A DNA stretch of 64,000 bases from an uncultured Clostridium sp. (GTDB lineage: Bacteria; Bacillota; Clostridia; Lachnospirales; Lachnospiraceae), in contig UQBG01000004.1 in the NCBI GenBank assembly GCA_900539185.1, positions 1 to 64,000 on the forward strand, given 5' to 3'. Below, one piece after another: positions 27,001-34,022 of the stretch. The notes under the pieces were generated by a model that was given only the letters and a program-made list of their open reading frames with translations, had not been told where the DNA came from and did not search any database. Made by a program: the position numbers and the translations under genes. Numbering within the stretch: position 1 is the first letter of the stretch; each line of letters opens with the position of its first letter.

Positions 27001-27579
27001 ACAAACGGAGAGATCCAGGATGATATCAGTCGGAGTGCCGTCCTCTGGCATCTGTCGAAATGTACGAGACTGAATGAAGATGAGGTTGGATTTGTGACAC
27101 GAACGGTAAAGGAATTCCTGAACCGGGGCATTGTGCTTCCGTTCTTTAAGGCATTTCTGGAATACGTAGACCTGCCACAGGAACTTTATCTGAAGACCTA
27201 TCTGATATATAAAGGCCGAGAGCATATGGAAGTGGTAGTGAATTACAGTGTAGGAACCAGTGAGCAGCAGACCCTGGACTTCAAACCACGCCGGATGGAG
27301 GAACGGATTCCGGGGTATTATGTACAGGAGTTTATTGTGTTCCACGGAGAGCAGCTTCTATATCATTTTGGTGAAGAGTATACCGGCTGTGTGTCTTTGT
27401 TAGAGAGTGATAGTATCCGACAGGATGTGTACAACAAGGAAGAGCAGGGAAGCCGGTTTGAACGGTTGAATCAGATGCTGATCTGTCAGGAAATGCGGGA
27501 TACGGCAGAACTGACAACCGATATGGAAGCATACATGAAGTATGGACATGTATTTGAAGAGGTTATGCGAATACTATGA
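24010..27579 (+). CDS. DUF5717-type large protein: two beta-sandwich domains plus long helical repeats
   Basis: This 1189-residue protein has no signal peptide or membrane helix. Residues ~15-115 form a beta-sandwich-like domain (VVVSVDHLQLNIEAGSVYHG ... EFRVPYEIEI). A related second domain covers about 215-300 (AITVTKNTWGYLNAEV ... KIVVEITVA). A third short beta-rich part is near residues 680-740. From about 320 on, the protein is alpha-helical in TPR/HEAT-like repeats (YCKEDQLYRLGILHMNILAGN, AQMIFADTYVDNAMDIFRSYY). I recall this architecture as DUF5717 of Lachnospiraceae. It heads a five-gene cluster. Its function is unknown; a scaffold binding the actin-fold protein next door is a guess. 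Confidence 0.7.
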   Translation: MKEKVEQYAKGEFDVNRPQVVVSVDHLQLNIEAGSVYHGAIDIHTENNCRIKGMIYDSRYLFKIEPHNFIGKAQTVELTFDAAKWEKGEHLSGVLYLVTDGGEFRVPYEIEITAPAIETSIGCLGDMFQFASLAESNWGEAVRIFTSQEFVCAFLTGDPMYTRVYESLTRSLSASQAMEEFLIYTHKKRSLSLEVTDRKQQLSYHTEAEKHAITVTKNTWGYLNAEVRSTARFLQPIKKYISSEDFVGNKYSLDYMVFPEYMEEGGSSGQIIIENIYQKIVVEITVATTPDHRVEPPHLFTNHHMIKVHQHSLITNYLDFRTGRMSLESYVDKTLYALRNLVQYCKEDQLYRLGILHMNILAGNESMVEEEFRRIDADADQLVEGVKASCYYAYLKALAHKDAESIARAKTQIRQTFEAEDEKLFYFWLLIFLDDSEETEKNWLYGEIQVLYNQGIHSPILYYEICEMWNHEPLMLRKLEGLELSAIRWGMHHEYLSEDVIHICVELAGKEHGFQPHLFRLLQEIDQKYPSEDVLRIICGMLIRASQTEQRYHVYFERGIQAGLKLIGIYEAYIRSMDMKRYDRIPEPVLRYLTYNNTLTDYEQAYVYASLIKNKAGYGGLYGELAPTIENFMEGQILRGVIHEFLLVIYKEFLNPENVNPKYAAKLPNIIFKRRLVCSNPGMKSVIVSHKELLEEQQVVLNDGVAYIDIVTESAVVTLVDTKGNRYTSTIPYRLERLVDAKAYLAVCHRYNPSEPRLLAYIYSRMTHKHLQDARDVNQAREVLKCTEVSYEIRQQALLQIIEYYLENYDGDILEKYLLQIDLDYMDKIHSAEIISGYIMRGMNRKAYEAIKKFGYGDVEITRLLRLASYIVTDTDILGDEALTSLCVYLYQKGQYNDRTIQYLVFQYKADTKELAKLWETAIVVLGEARELEENILAQMIFADTYVDNAMDIFRSYYQGRHRTMVTKAFLKKLAYMYFIREEWIPDSAFDYLLREITNGEIQDDISRSAVLWHLSKCTRLNEDEVGFVTRTVKEFLNRGIVLPFFKAFLEYVDLPQELYLKTYLIYKGREHMEVVVNYSVGTSEQQTLDFKPRRMEERIPGYYVQEFIVFHGEQLLYHFGEEYTGCVSLLESDSIRQDVYNKEEQGSRFERLNQMLICQEMRDTAELTTDMEAYMKYGHVFEEVMRIL

Positions 27580-27636
27580 TATCGGTGACAGCTCTTGGCT
27601 TGTCACATATAGCATATGAAATAAGGAGACGATGGG

Positions 27637-28893
27637 ATGCAGAAGTTTTATCTGGGAATGGACGTTTGCGCAGAGAGTACGCAGCTTAGTTATTTTAATC
27701 AGCAGACGAAAGAGCCGGAGTCTATCTGTCAATTAAATACAGTTGATACCTATCTTCTTCCGAATGTAGCGTTTTTCGGAGCAGAATCTAAGAAGTGGTA
27801 TGTGGGGAGCGAGGCACTGGAACACCGGTTCCATCAGGAAGGAACCTATCTGGAGCAGGTGGTTGAAAAGTTGGAGGCGACCGAACGGATGGAGCTGGCA
27901 GAGACATCCTACAGCTATGAGGATATTCTGTTGATCATACTGAAGGGGCATATTATGGACTTTCTGAACCGATATGAGGACGCAGAGATCGAACGACTGG
28001 TGGTAACGGTATATCGATACTCCAATGCGTTGTTCCGGGTTTTACATATGCTTCAGGATGAACTGGGACTGTATGGGGATAAGTTCTTCATTATCGGACA
28101 TACCAGTGCCTATCTTCATTTTGTGTTCCAACAGCCGGAGAGTCTTCGGAATAACAGTGTCGGGCTGTTTGACTATGGACCGGAGGGACTGGACTTCTAT
28201 CGGGTGGATATCGCCAGAAGATCGAATCCACAGGTGGTGACGGTGATTCATAAGGACTACCGGGAACAAATGGGATACTATCGGCTGTACAATAGCAAGC
28301 AGGAGCTGGATCAGAGATTTCTGGAGGTAGTTCAGGAGGTTCTGAAGGAAGCGTATATGTCATCGGTATACCTGACCGGAATCGGGTTCATGGAGCTGTG
28401 GGCGAATGCATCGCAGAATGCACTCTGTAACGGACGACGGGTGTTTGTGGGGCAGAATATATATACCAAGGGTGCCTGCTATGCAGCATATATTGGTTCC
28501 AATGTTATTAATCCGAATAAATATATCGTGAACGCCGAGGATATGGTACACAGTGATGTGGGAATTTTAAGCGGAGATGCAGCCAATACATTTATACCGA
28601 TTGCACGGGGCGGCAGAGAATGGTACAACATGCGGGGAAAGATCCATGTGTGTCTGGATGATACCAATCGGGTGGAGATCCTGTATAAGAATCATTATAA
28701 TCAGGAAGCAATGCGGGAGATTATAGAGATTCACGGACTTCCGACACGGCCGAATAAGACCACCAGACTGTCGCTGGAGGTAGAGATGTATAGTGGAAGC
28801 CGGGGAGCAGTGGTGATCCGGGATGAAGGCTTCGGCAAGTTGTATCCTACAACGAATAAGGTGTATCGTAAGGAGTTTGTACTGGAAAGGTAG
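27637..28893 (+). CDS. DUF5716-type protein with actin/Hsp70-like ATPase fold
   Basis: The 418-residue protein starts FYLGMDVCAESTQLSYF, like the phosphate-1 loop of actin-fold ATPases. It continues with a mid-protein VGLFDYGPEGLDFYRVD, like phosphate-2, and an SVYLTGIGF adenosine-like motif, then GACYAAYIG in the position of the Hsp70 'GAA' helix. The last ~90 residues are beta-rich, like a substrate-binding sandwich. I associate the family with DUF5716. The classical acidic and GTT residues are partly replaced, so nucleotide binding is uncertain. It lies 57 bases after the DUF5717 gene with AAGGAGAC before the ATG. No function is known to me. Confidence 0.65.
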   Translation: MQKFYLGMDVCAESTQLSYFNQQTKEPESICQLNTVDTYLLPNVAFFGAESKKWYVGSEALEHRFHQEGTYLEQVVEKLEATERMELAETSYSYEDILLIILKGHIMDFLNRYEDAEIERLVVTVYRYSNALFRVLHMLQDELGLYGDKFFIIGHTSAYLHFVFQQPESLRNNSVGLFDYGPEGLDFYRVDIARRSNPQVVTVIHKDYREQMGYYRLYNSKQELDQRFLEVVQEVLKEAYMSSVYLTGIGFMELWANASQNALCNGRRVFVGQNIYTKGACYAAYIGSNVINPNKYIVNAEDMVHSDVGILSGDAANTFIPIARGGREWYNMRGKIHVCLDDTNRVEILYKNHYNQEAMREIIEIHGLPTRPNKTTRLSLEVEMYSGSRGAVVIRDEGFGKLYPTTNKVYRKEFVLER

Positions 28894-28903
28894 GGAATGA
28901 TTC

Positions 28904-29737
28904 ATGGGAAAGGTGATTCTGTGTGAAGCACGACAGGCAGTAGTTCCATATACATTTGTGAATACAAAGGTTGAGGTGTATTCCTATGAAGAGTTATGCT
29001 TTTATATCTATAATAATGCAGTTCTGTTAAATCCGGAGCAGTTTCAGGGCAGACTGGTGCAGTGGATAAAGACGGAGCTGGGCATGGAAGGACTGGCGGG
29101 AAAGCTGATGGAGCTTCTGGCGGGAGGCAGCAGCTTTATTGAAATACTGGTAGCGATCCTGTCGGCGGGTTCGTACTATGAGACGGCAGAGATCCGACAG
29201 TTTATCGATAAGCAGGAACTGGTGACCCTGCTCCCGGCGGAGGAGAAGACGAAGCTTCGGGCTGACAGCTTTTTGATGTATAAAAGGGTGCTGAAAGCGA
29301 TTTCTCTTTATGATGGTATTTTAAGACAGGAAGAAACGATTGAGGATAAGAAGTTCCTGGGAGATGTGTATCACAACAAGGGTGTGGCACTGGCTAAAAA
29401 CATGGAACTGGCAAAGGCGAAGCTTTGCTTTCTGGAAGCCTATGAACGAAATAAGAAGAAGCCGTCACTGGAAGCGTATATTATGATACGATTGTTGGAG
29501 GCACCGGTAGAAACGGTACAGTCAGAAGCGGAAACATTTGGCATGGAGGAGCCGGATTTTGCCAGAGCCAGAATGCTGCTGGAGGATGCGGTGGAGGATT
29601 CCAGAAATACGGCAGTTTATACCCGGTATGAAAAGGCACTTTATAATAAGAACCATGGAGACTATGAAGCCTTTAATCAGCGCGTGGATATGCTGTTGAA
29701 TCAGTGGAAGGAAGAATTCAGAGAGCAGGTTGTATAA
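28904..29737 (+). CDS. TPR-like protein of the DUF5717/DUF5716 cluster
   Basis: The 277-residue soluble protein has an N-terminal alpha/beta region (MGKVILCEARQAVVPYTF, VEVYSYEELCFYIYNNAVLL) and then helical pairs resembling tetratricopeptide repeats, best seen at VYHNKGVALAKNMELAKAKLCFLEAYERNKK (about residues 157-187). No enzyme motif is visible. It starts 10 bases after the actin-fold gene, and its stop shares one base with the next start (TAATG), so translation is coupled. It may bridge the actin-fold protein and the membrane protein that follows; that is inference. Confidence 0.6.
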   Translation: MGKVILCEARQAVVPYTFVNTKVEVYSYEELCFYIYNNAVLLNPEQFQGRLVQWIKTELGMEGLAGKLMELLAGGSSFIEILVAILSAGSYYETAEIRQFIDKQELVTLLPAEEKTKLRADSFLMYKRVLKAISLYDGILRQEETIEDKKFLGDVYHNKGVALAKNMELAKAKLCFLEAYERNKKKPSLEAYIMIRLLEAPVETVQSEAETFGMEEPDFARARMLLEDAVEDSRNTAVYTRYEKALYNKNHGDYEAFNQRVDMLLNQWKEEFREQVV

Positions 29738-30894
29738 TGGGATTATTTAAGAGTATAAAGAATCTGTTCCGGAAACCGGAGGTTCGGGAAGACAAGGAAC
29801 TGGAGTCGATCGGTGATCGCGAGGAGGAAATGTCCGGGGAAGAGGCAGAGCTGTCGCATCATCTGGGCGTGATCGTAGACCGGACCTATGAAATGGAGGA
29901 TTTAAAGCGAGAGTATGAACTGGTGACAGCGTACTTTTCGGATATACAAAAGATCGAGCAGATGGAAGCCGGAAAACGAAAAGAACTGGAAGATGATGCA
30001 AGAAAGATTGTGATGCTGGAGGAAACACGGAAAGAATATCAAAAGGCACCGCGTCCAATCAGTGGAGAGCGGCACCAGCTGTTCCAGAGACTGGAGTCTG
30101 AAATCCCGGAAGGGATACAGAAGCTGAAGGAACTGGAAGATATGCGAGGAAAGATTAAACGGGATCTTGAGTATCTGGAAGGCGAAAAGGGCGCACTTCA
30201 GTATGAAGAGGGACACTTGGAACAGAAACAAAAAAGTGTTCGAACTATTGCAATGGTACTGGGAGTACTGACGATAGTTACAGTCATTGCATTTCTGGTA
30301 GTGACACTGGAATATGAGATAGACCTGACGCTTCCGGGAGTCGGGGTGGCGATCGTAGTTGTCATTATAGAGTTCTTTTTGTTTTTGAACTACAGCAGGA
30401 TCAATGGAGAACGGACACTTAGCTACCAGAAACATAACCGGGCGATACAACTACAGAACAAGGTAAAGATCAAGTGGCTGAACAATACAACCACACTGGA
30501 CTATCTGTATGCGAAGTATGAGGTAAACAGTGGAAAAGAACTGGAATATGAGTGGAAAAAGTATCGGAAGTTCCGGGAAGAGGAAAAGAAGTATCAGAAA
30601 AACACCGGAGATCTGAAGATCTATCAGGAGGAACTGCTCCATCTGCTGCAGCAGGCAGGAGTGAGAGATGCGGAGATCTGGCTGCAGCAAATACTGGCAC
30701 TGTTAGACAACCGGGAGATGGTAGAAGTGAAGCACAGTCTGAATGTAAGACGGCAGAAGCTGAGAGAACAGATGAAGCAGAATGAAGAGGCAAGACAGAA
30801 CAGCTTTGTCTGTGTAAAAGGAATATTAACGGAACATCCGGAACTGAAGGAACAGGCAAGAGAGGTTCTGGTATCGTATCATATAGCAGTATAG
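29737..30894 (+). CDS. Coiled-coil protein with a two-helix membrane hairpin
   Basis: This 385-residue protein starts MGLFKSIKNLFRKPE, an amphipathic basic N-terminus. A long charged coiled coil follows (about residues 25-165). Two adjacent membrane helices come next (about 173-195 and 205-225; IAMVLGVLTIVTVIAFLVV and GVGVAIVVVIIEFFLFL). A second coiled coil runs to the end. The likely topology places both coiled coils in the cytoplasm. No family is recognised. The ATG at 29737 overlaps the previous stop, which makes it a better start than the in-frame codon at 29704. It could anchor the cluster's complex at the membrane. Confidence 0.6.
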   Translation: MGLFKSIKNLFRKPEVREDKELESIGDREEEMSGEEAELSHHLGVIVDRTYEMEDLKREYELVTAYFSDIQKIEQMEAGKRKELEDDARKIVMLEETRKEYQKAPRPISGERHQLFQRLESEIPEGIQKLKELEDMRGKIKRDLEYLEGEKGALQYEEGHLEQKQKSVRTIAMVLGVLTIVTVIAFLVVTLEYEIDLTLPGVGVAIVVVIIEFFLFLNYSRINGERTLSYQKHNRAIQLQNKVKIKWLNNTTTLDYLYAKYEVNSGKELEYEWKKYRKFREEEKKYQKNTGDLKIYQEELLHLLQQAGVRDAEIWLQQILALLDNREMVEVKHSLNVRRQKLREQMKQNEEARQNSFVCVKGILTEHPELKEQAREVLVSYHIAV

Positions 30895-30904
30895 GGGGGA
30901 CAGC

Positions 30905-31297
30905 ATGAATACATTAATAGTAGAAGATGATTATGTCAGCAGAAAGTTTATGGTGAAGTTTCTGTCAAAGTACGGAAGCTGTAAGATGGCAGAAAATGGA
31001 GAACAGGCGATTGAACTTTATCGCCGGGCGGTGGAGCAGAAGGAGCCGTATGACCTGATCTGCATGGATATCCTGATGCCGAAGATGGACGGATATGAAA
31101 CCTTGGAACAGATACGAAAGTATGAGGAAGAGCAGGGAATCGGAAGACAACAGGAGGCAAAGGTGATTATGACATCCGGAATGGATGTCAGCACAAATGC
31201 AACAAAGGCATTTGAATTGGGCTGTGTGGCATTTGCATCAAAACCGATCGATATTGTGAAGTTTAATCAGATTCTGCAGGAACTGCAGTTGATATAA
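30905..31297 (+). CDS. Stand-alone response-regulator receiver domain (CheY-like)
   Basis: The 130-residue protein is one REC domain with no output domain. Acidic pocket residues are Asp8-Asp9 in IVEDDYVSRKF; the phosphorylation site is Asp55 in CMDILMPKMDG; Thr90 in VIMTSGM and Lys113 in ASKPID complete the switch. No histidine kinase is in the window, so the phosphodonor is unknown. It begins 10 bases after the coiled-coil membrane gene and closes the cluster. Its stop codon directly abuts the stop of the convergent FliD-like gene with no base between. Confidence 0.88.
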   Translation: MNTLIVEDDYVSRKFMVKFLSKYGSCKMAENGEQAIELYRRAVEQKEPYDLICMDILMPKMDGYETLEQIRKYEEEQGIGRQQEAKVIMTSGMDVSTNATKAFELGCVAFASKPIDIVKFNQILQELQLI

Positions 31298-32566
31298 CTA
31301 GACATATCGGTTATACAACATACCACTGTAAATAGATGGCATGTAAGGATTTGGAAAATTCCTGCGTGTGTTTGGGTAGGAAATGATGGTTTTATCGACA
31401 TATTCCATAGGGTTCAGAGTCATTCGGTCGGTAGCGGACTGGATGGCACTCTTAAAATCGGACAGTTGACGGAAAAGTTCCTGAAACTGTCCGTTTTCTG
31501 TACTCTGTGTAAGGAGTCCCTCATCCTTTGTGATATGACCGTCCTCGGACAGAATCAGACCGGAAGCTTCCAAACTGTTGTGAAAATGGCGGGTGATCCC
31601 GGTTAGGTCACGTAAAAGCTTGCGGGAGCCGCTCGGATTCCCTTCCGTATTCTGTGCTAAGTCTACCAGATGATTATAGTAGTGGATAAAATCGTCTACA
31701 TCATCCAGAATGGCAGATCGATCCGGTACCACGGAAACCGTGTGCTCTATGCCGGTGGCCTGTTTTAGCTCGATTCCGATATGATTGTTAATGGATATGT
31801 GATTCGAAGCAGAGGTTCTGGGAACGTCATTCAATGTAAAACCGGCATCCGCGGGTGCTGTGGTCATACGGGTAAGTCCCAGTGTATACACCAGTCCCCG
31901 TGGGGTGCTTCCCGAGATGGAGAACTGAAGACCGTTGTCCAGACTTCCGAGACCGGAGGCGGTGGACTCCAGAACGAGCGCACTGGAAGAAGCCTGCTGA
32001 TCAATGTTGGCGTTGATGCCGATATTGCTATTGTTGATCGCCATTGCCAGTCGTTCCTGAATCTGTAGATTTGTTTCACCACGTTTGGTTTCTATTTCAA
32101 ACTGGTATTCATTTCCGGCAGTACGGATATTGATATAATGTACCCCGGCAGAGATACCGGTACCGTTAGACAGCAGATAGTTTCCCTCGTTGATCTGAGG
32201 GGATGCCAGTTGATCTACCTGCAGCCGGATGTCTGTCGGAGAAGCATCGGAGGCATCCGCCAGTAGCTGAACCCCCAGCTCCTGCGGAGCATCCGTCTGA
32301 ACTGTCAGCTTCTGCGTGTCAGAGGAGACATCCTCGGTGAGAAAGGATGCACTGTTTTTTAATTCGATCGCAGCATCCTTGATCCCAATGACATAAGCCT
32401 GCGTGGCATCGGAAAGGGAGAGCTTGTAATATGGCTTTGACTTGTTAAGGCGCACCATGTCCTTATACAGGGCGCGCAGTTCACTTTTTTTATGTGAATC
32501 GTACTTGGTATTCGCAATCTGCGGCATTGCGGCATGATAATAGTTGTAGATATTCATGGTTGCCAT
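31298..32566 (-). CDS. Orphan FliD-like (flagellar capping-type) protein
   Basis: The 422-residue protein resembles flagellar hook-associated protein 2. A central FliD_N-like part is visible at LTVQTDAPQELGVQLLADAS and DIRLQVDQLASPQINEG. A FliD_C-like part follows with DDVDDFIHYYNHLVDLAQN and SGLILSEDGHITKDEGLL. No other flagellar gene is nearby. The N-terminus (MATMNIYNYYHA) and C-terminus (IYSGMLYNRYV) are aromatic rather than the usual coiled coil. The start at 32566 has GGGAGGA 8 bases upstream. The C-terminal ending is shared with the gene at 56634. It may cap or decorate a surface structure, or be exported through a flagellum-like system. Confidence 0.65.
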   Translation of the reverse strand: MATMNIYNYYHAAMPQIANTKYDSHKKSELRALYKDMVRLNKSKPYYKLSLSDATQAYVIGIKDAAIELKNSASFLTEDVSSDTQKLTVQTDAPQELGVQLLADASDASPTDIRLQVDQLASPQINEGNYLLSNGTGISAGVHYINIRTAGNEYQFEIETKRGETNLQIQERLAMAINNSNIGINANIDQQASSSALVLESTASGLGSLDNGLQFSISGSTPRGLVYTLGLTRMTTAPADAGFTLNDVPRTSASNHISINNHIGIELKQATGIEHTVSVVPDRSAILDDVDDFIHYYNHLVDLAQNTEGNPSGSRKLLRDLTGITRHFHNSLEASGLILSEDGHITKDEGLLTQSTENGQFQELFRQLSDFKSAIQSATDRMTLNPMEYVDKTIISYPNTRRNFPNPYMPSIYSGMLYNRYV

Positions 32567-32677
32567 AGGACTTCCTCCCTTCTGCATGTAGTTTATATCT
32601 ATTAATATATGTATCATTAGTGTACTATTATCCTGCCATTAAGTAAAGTAAAAGTATAGTAAAAGATAAAAAAGCAC

Positions 32678-32706
32678 TTGACAAACAAATAGGAATCTGC
32701 TACTGT
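32678..32706 (+). promoter_or_regulatory. Promoter of the rplJ-rplL operon
   Basis: A consensus TTGACA (32678-32683) is followed after 17 bases by TACTGT (32701-32706), directly upstream of the L10 leader. The strong -35 box fits a highly expressed ribosomal operon. Confidence 0.75.
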
Positions 32707-32711
32707 AGCAA

Positions 32712-32832
32712 ATGATGAACTGCCAGAGACAGCAGGTGCTGAAAAGCGTAAGGACAAAACGCCTGCCGAGGAAAGAATCGTTATGAAGTGATTCATGTAC
32801 GTTATCCCGGTCCTTGCAGACCGGGTTTCTTT
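32712..32832 (+). ncRNA. Ribosomal protein L10 leader (cis-regulatory RNA)
   Basis: The untranslated leader holds the conserved L10-binding segments CTGCCAGAGACAGCAGGTGC and a distal AACGCCTGCCGAGG, which pair to form the kink-turn-bearing stem. It then has a terminator-like hairpin, CCCGGTC (32806-32812) with GACCGGG (32819-32825), followed by TTTCTTT. L10 (with L12) binds such leaders to repress its own operon. The recognisable blocks are seen; the exact fold was not computed. Confidence 0.8.
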
Positions 32833-32872
32833 AGTTTAGTGCAGTCATTAAAAATACAGGAGGTGCACTATC

Positions 32873-33367
32873 ATGGCTAAGGTAGAAATTAAGCAGCCAA
32901 TCGTTGACGAGATCAAGGCAAACATCGAAGGCGCAGCTTCCATCGTTTTAGTAGACCATCGCGGACTTACCGTAGAGCAGGATACACGGCTTCGTAAAGC
33001 ATTAAGAGAAGCAGGCGTAACCTACAAGGTATACAAGAACACTTTGATGAAGCGTGCATTTGAGGGAACTGATTTCGCTCAGTTGGATCCAAATCTGGAA
33101 GGACCAAGTGCGATTGCTATTTCTAAGGATGATGCAACTGCTCCGGCAAGAATTATTGCTAAGTTTGCAAAGGAAGCAGATGCATTGGAGATCAAGGCTG
33201 GTATCGTTGAGGGAACCTACTATGATGCAAATGGCATTCAGGCTATTTCTTCTATCCCTTCAAGAGAAGAACTGCTGTCCAAGTTCCTTGGAAGCATCCA
33301 GTCACCTATTACCAACTTTGCTCGTGTTATTAAGCAGATTGCAGAGCAAAAAGAACAGGAAGCTTAA
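32873..33367 (+). CDS. rplJ: Ribosomal protein L10
   Basis: The 164-residue protein (MAKVEIKQPIVDEIKANIEG, then IVLVDHRGLTVEQDTRLRKALREAGVTYKVYKNTLMKRAF) is L10, which forms the base of the ribosomal stalk and holds L7/L12 dimers on its C-terminal helix. The AGGAGG 10 bases upstream fixes the start. It follows its own autoregulatory leader and precedes rplL by 31 bases. Confidence 0.97.
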   Translation: MAKVEIKQPIVDEIKANIEGAASIVLVDHRGLTVEQDTRLRKALREAGVTYKVYKNTLMKRAFEGTDFAQLDPNLEGPSAIAISKDDATAPARIIAKFAKEADALEIKAGIVEGTYYDANGIQAISSIPSREELLSKFLGSIQSPITNFARVIKQIAEQKEQEA

Positions 33368-33398
33368 ACAATACTATTAAAAAATGGAGGATATGAAA

Positions 33399-33767
33399 AT
33401 GACTACTCAGGAAATTATCGAAGTTATCAAGGGTTTATCTGTATTAGAGTTAAATGATTTAGTAAAGGCTTGCGAAGAGGAATTCGGCGTATCTGCAGCA
33501 GCAGGCGTTGTAGTTGCAGCAGCAGGTGCAGGCGCTGGTGAAGCAGCAGAAGAGAAGGATGAGTTCAACGTAGAGTTGACAGAAGTTGGTCCTAACAAGG
33601 TTAAGGTTATCAAGGTTGTTCGTGAAGTTACCGGCTTAGGCTTAAAGGAAGCTAAGGACGTAGTTGATGGCGCTCCTAAGATGTTAAAGGAAGGCGCATC
33701 TAAGGCTGAGGCTGAGGATATCAAGACTAAGTTAGAGGCTGAGGGAGCTAAGGTTACCTTAAAGTAA
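33399..33767 (+). CDS. rplL: Ribosomal protein L7/L12
   Basis: The 122-residue stalk protein has the N-terminal dimerisation domain (TTQEIIEVIKGLSVLELNDLV), an Ala/Gly-rich hinge and the C-terminal factor-binding domain (NKVKVIKVVREVTGLGLKEAK). It recruits and activates translation GTPases. Three in-frame ATGs exist at 33384, 33393 and 33399. The GGAGG lies inside the first ATG's codons and is 8 bases from 33399, so 33399 is the real start, giving the family's usual N-terminus. A terminator follows. Confidence 0.97.
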   Translation: MTTQEIIEVIKGLSVLELNDLVKACEEEFGVSAAAGVVVAAAGAGAGEAAEEKDEFNVELTEVGPNKVKVIKVVREVTGLGLKEAKDVVDGAPKMLKEGASKAEAEDIKTKLEAEGAKVTLK

Positions 33768-33792
33768 TTATTTTCTCATTAAGCAGAAAAAC

Positions 33793-33827
33793 GGGGCTTT
33801 TGTTACAAAACAGAAGCCCCTTATTCT
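33793..33827 (+). terminator. Terminator after rplL
   Basis: GGGGCTT (33793-33799) pairs with AAGCCCC (33814-33820), extended by TGT/ACA beyond one mismatch, and is followed by TTATTCT. The imperfect T-tract suggests partial termination before rpoB. Confidence 0.75.
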
Positions 33828-33899
33828 ATCTAAAAGAACGGCAATCACACATATTTTAAAAATATTCAGGGAAAAATCTCCCATTTTCAGAAAAAACAA

Positions 33900-33931
33900 T
33901 TGACTTCCATTGACTTTGGTGCTACTATAGT
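33900..33931 (+). promoter_or_regulatory. Probable rpoB promoter
   Basis: TTGACT (33900-33905) is followed after 17 bases by TACTAT (33923-33928), with TATAGT overlapping it at 33926-33931; a second TTGACT lies at 33910. The rpoB start is about 90 bases downstream, leaving an untranslated leader. The exact boxes are uncertain because the motifs overlap. Confidence 0.45.
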
Positions 33932-34022
33932 ATAGCGTGACTATCGTGGGTCGGTTTGCCCATGTAGTTGTAGGGATACGACAAGAGTTACCATACTTTT
34001 AGTTCAAGGGGTGAAACCAGTA

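Noticed and set aside
27584..27606. Small hairpin GTGACAGC/GCTTGTCAC after the DUF5717-type gene
   Set aside because: It has a bulge and no T-tract, so it is too weak to call a terminator inside the cluster.
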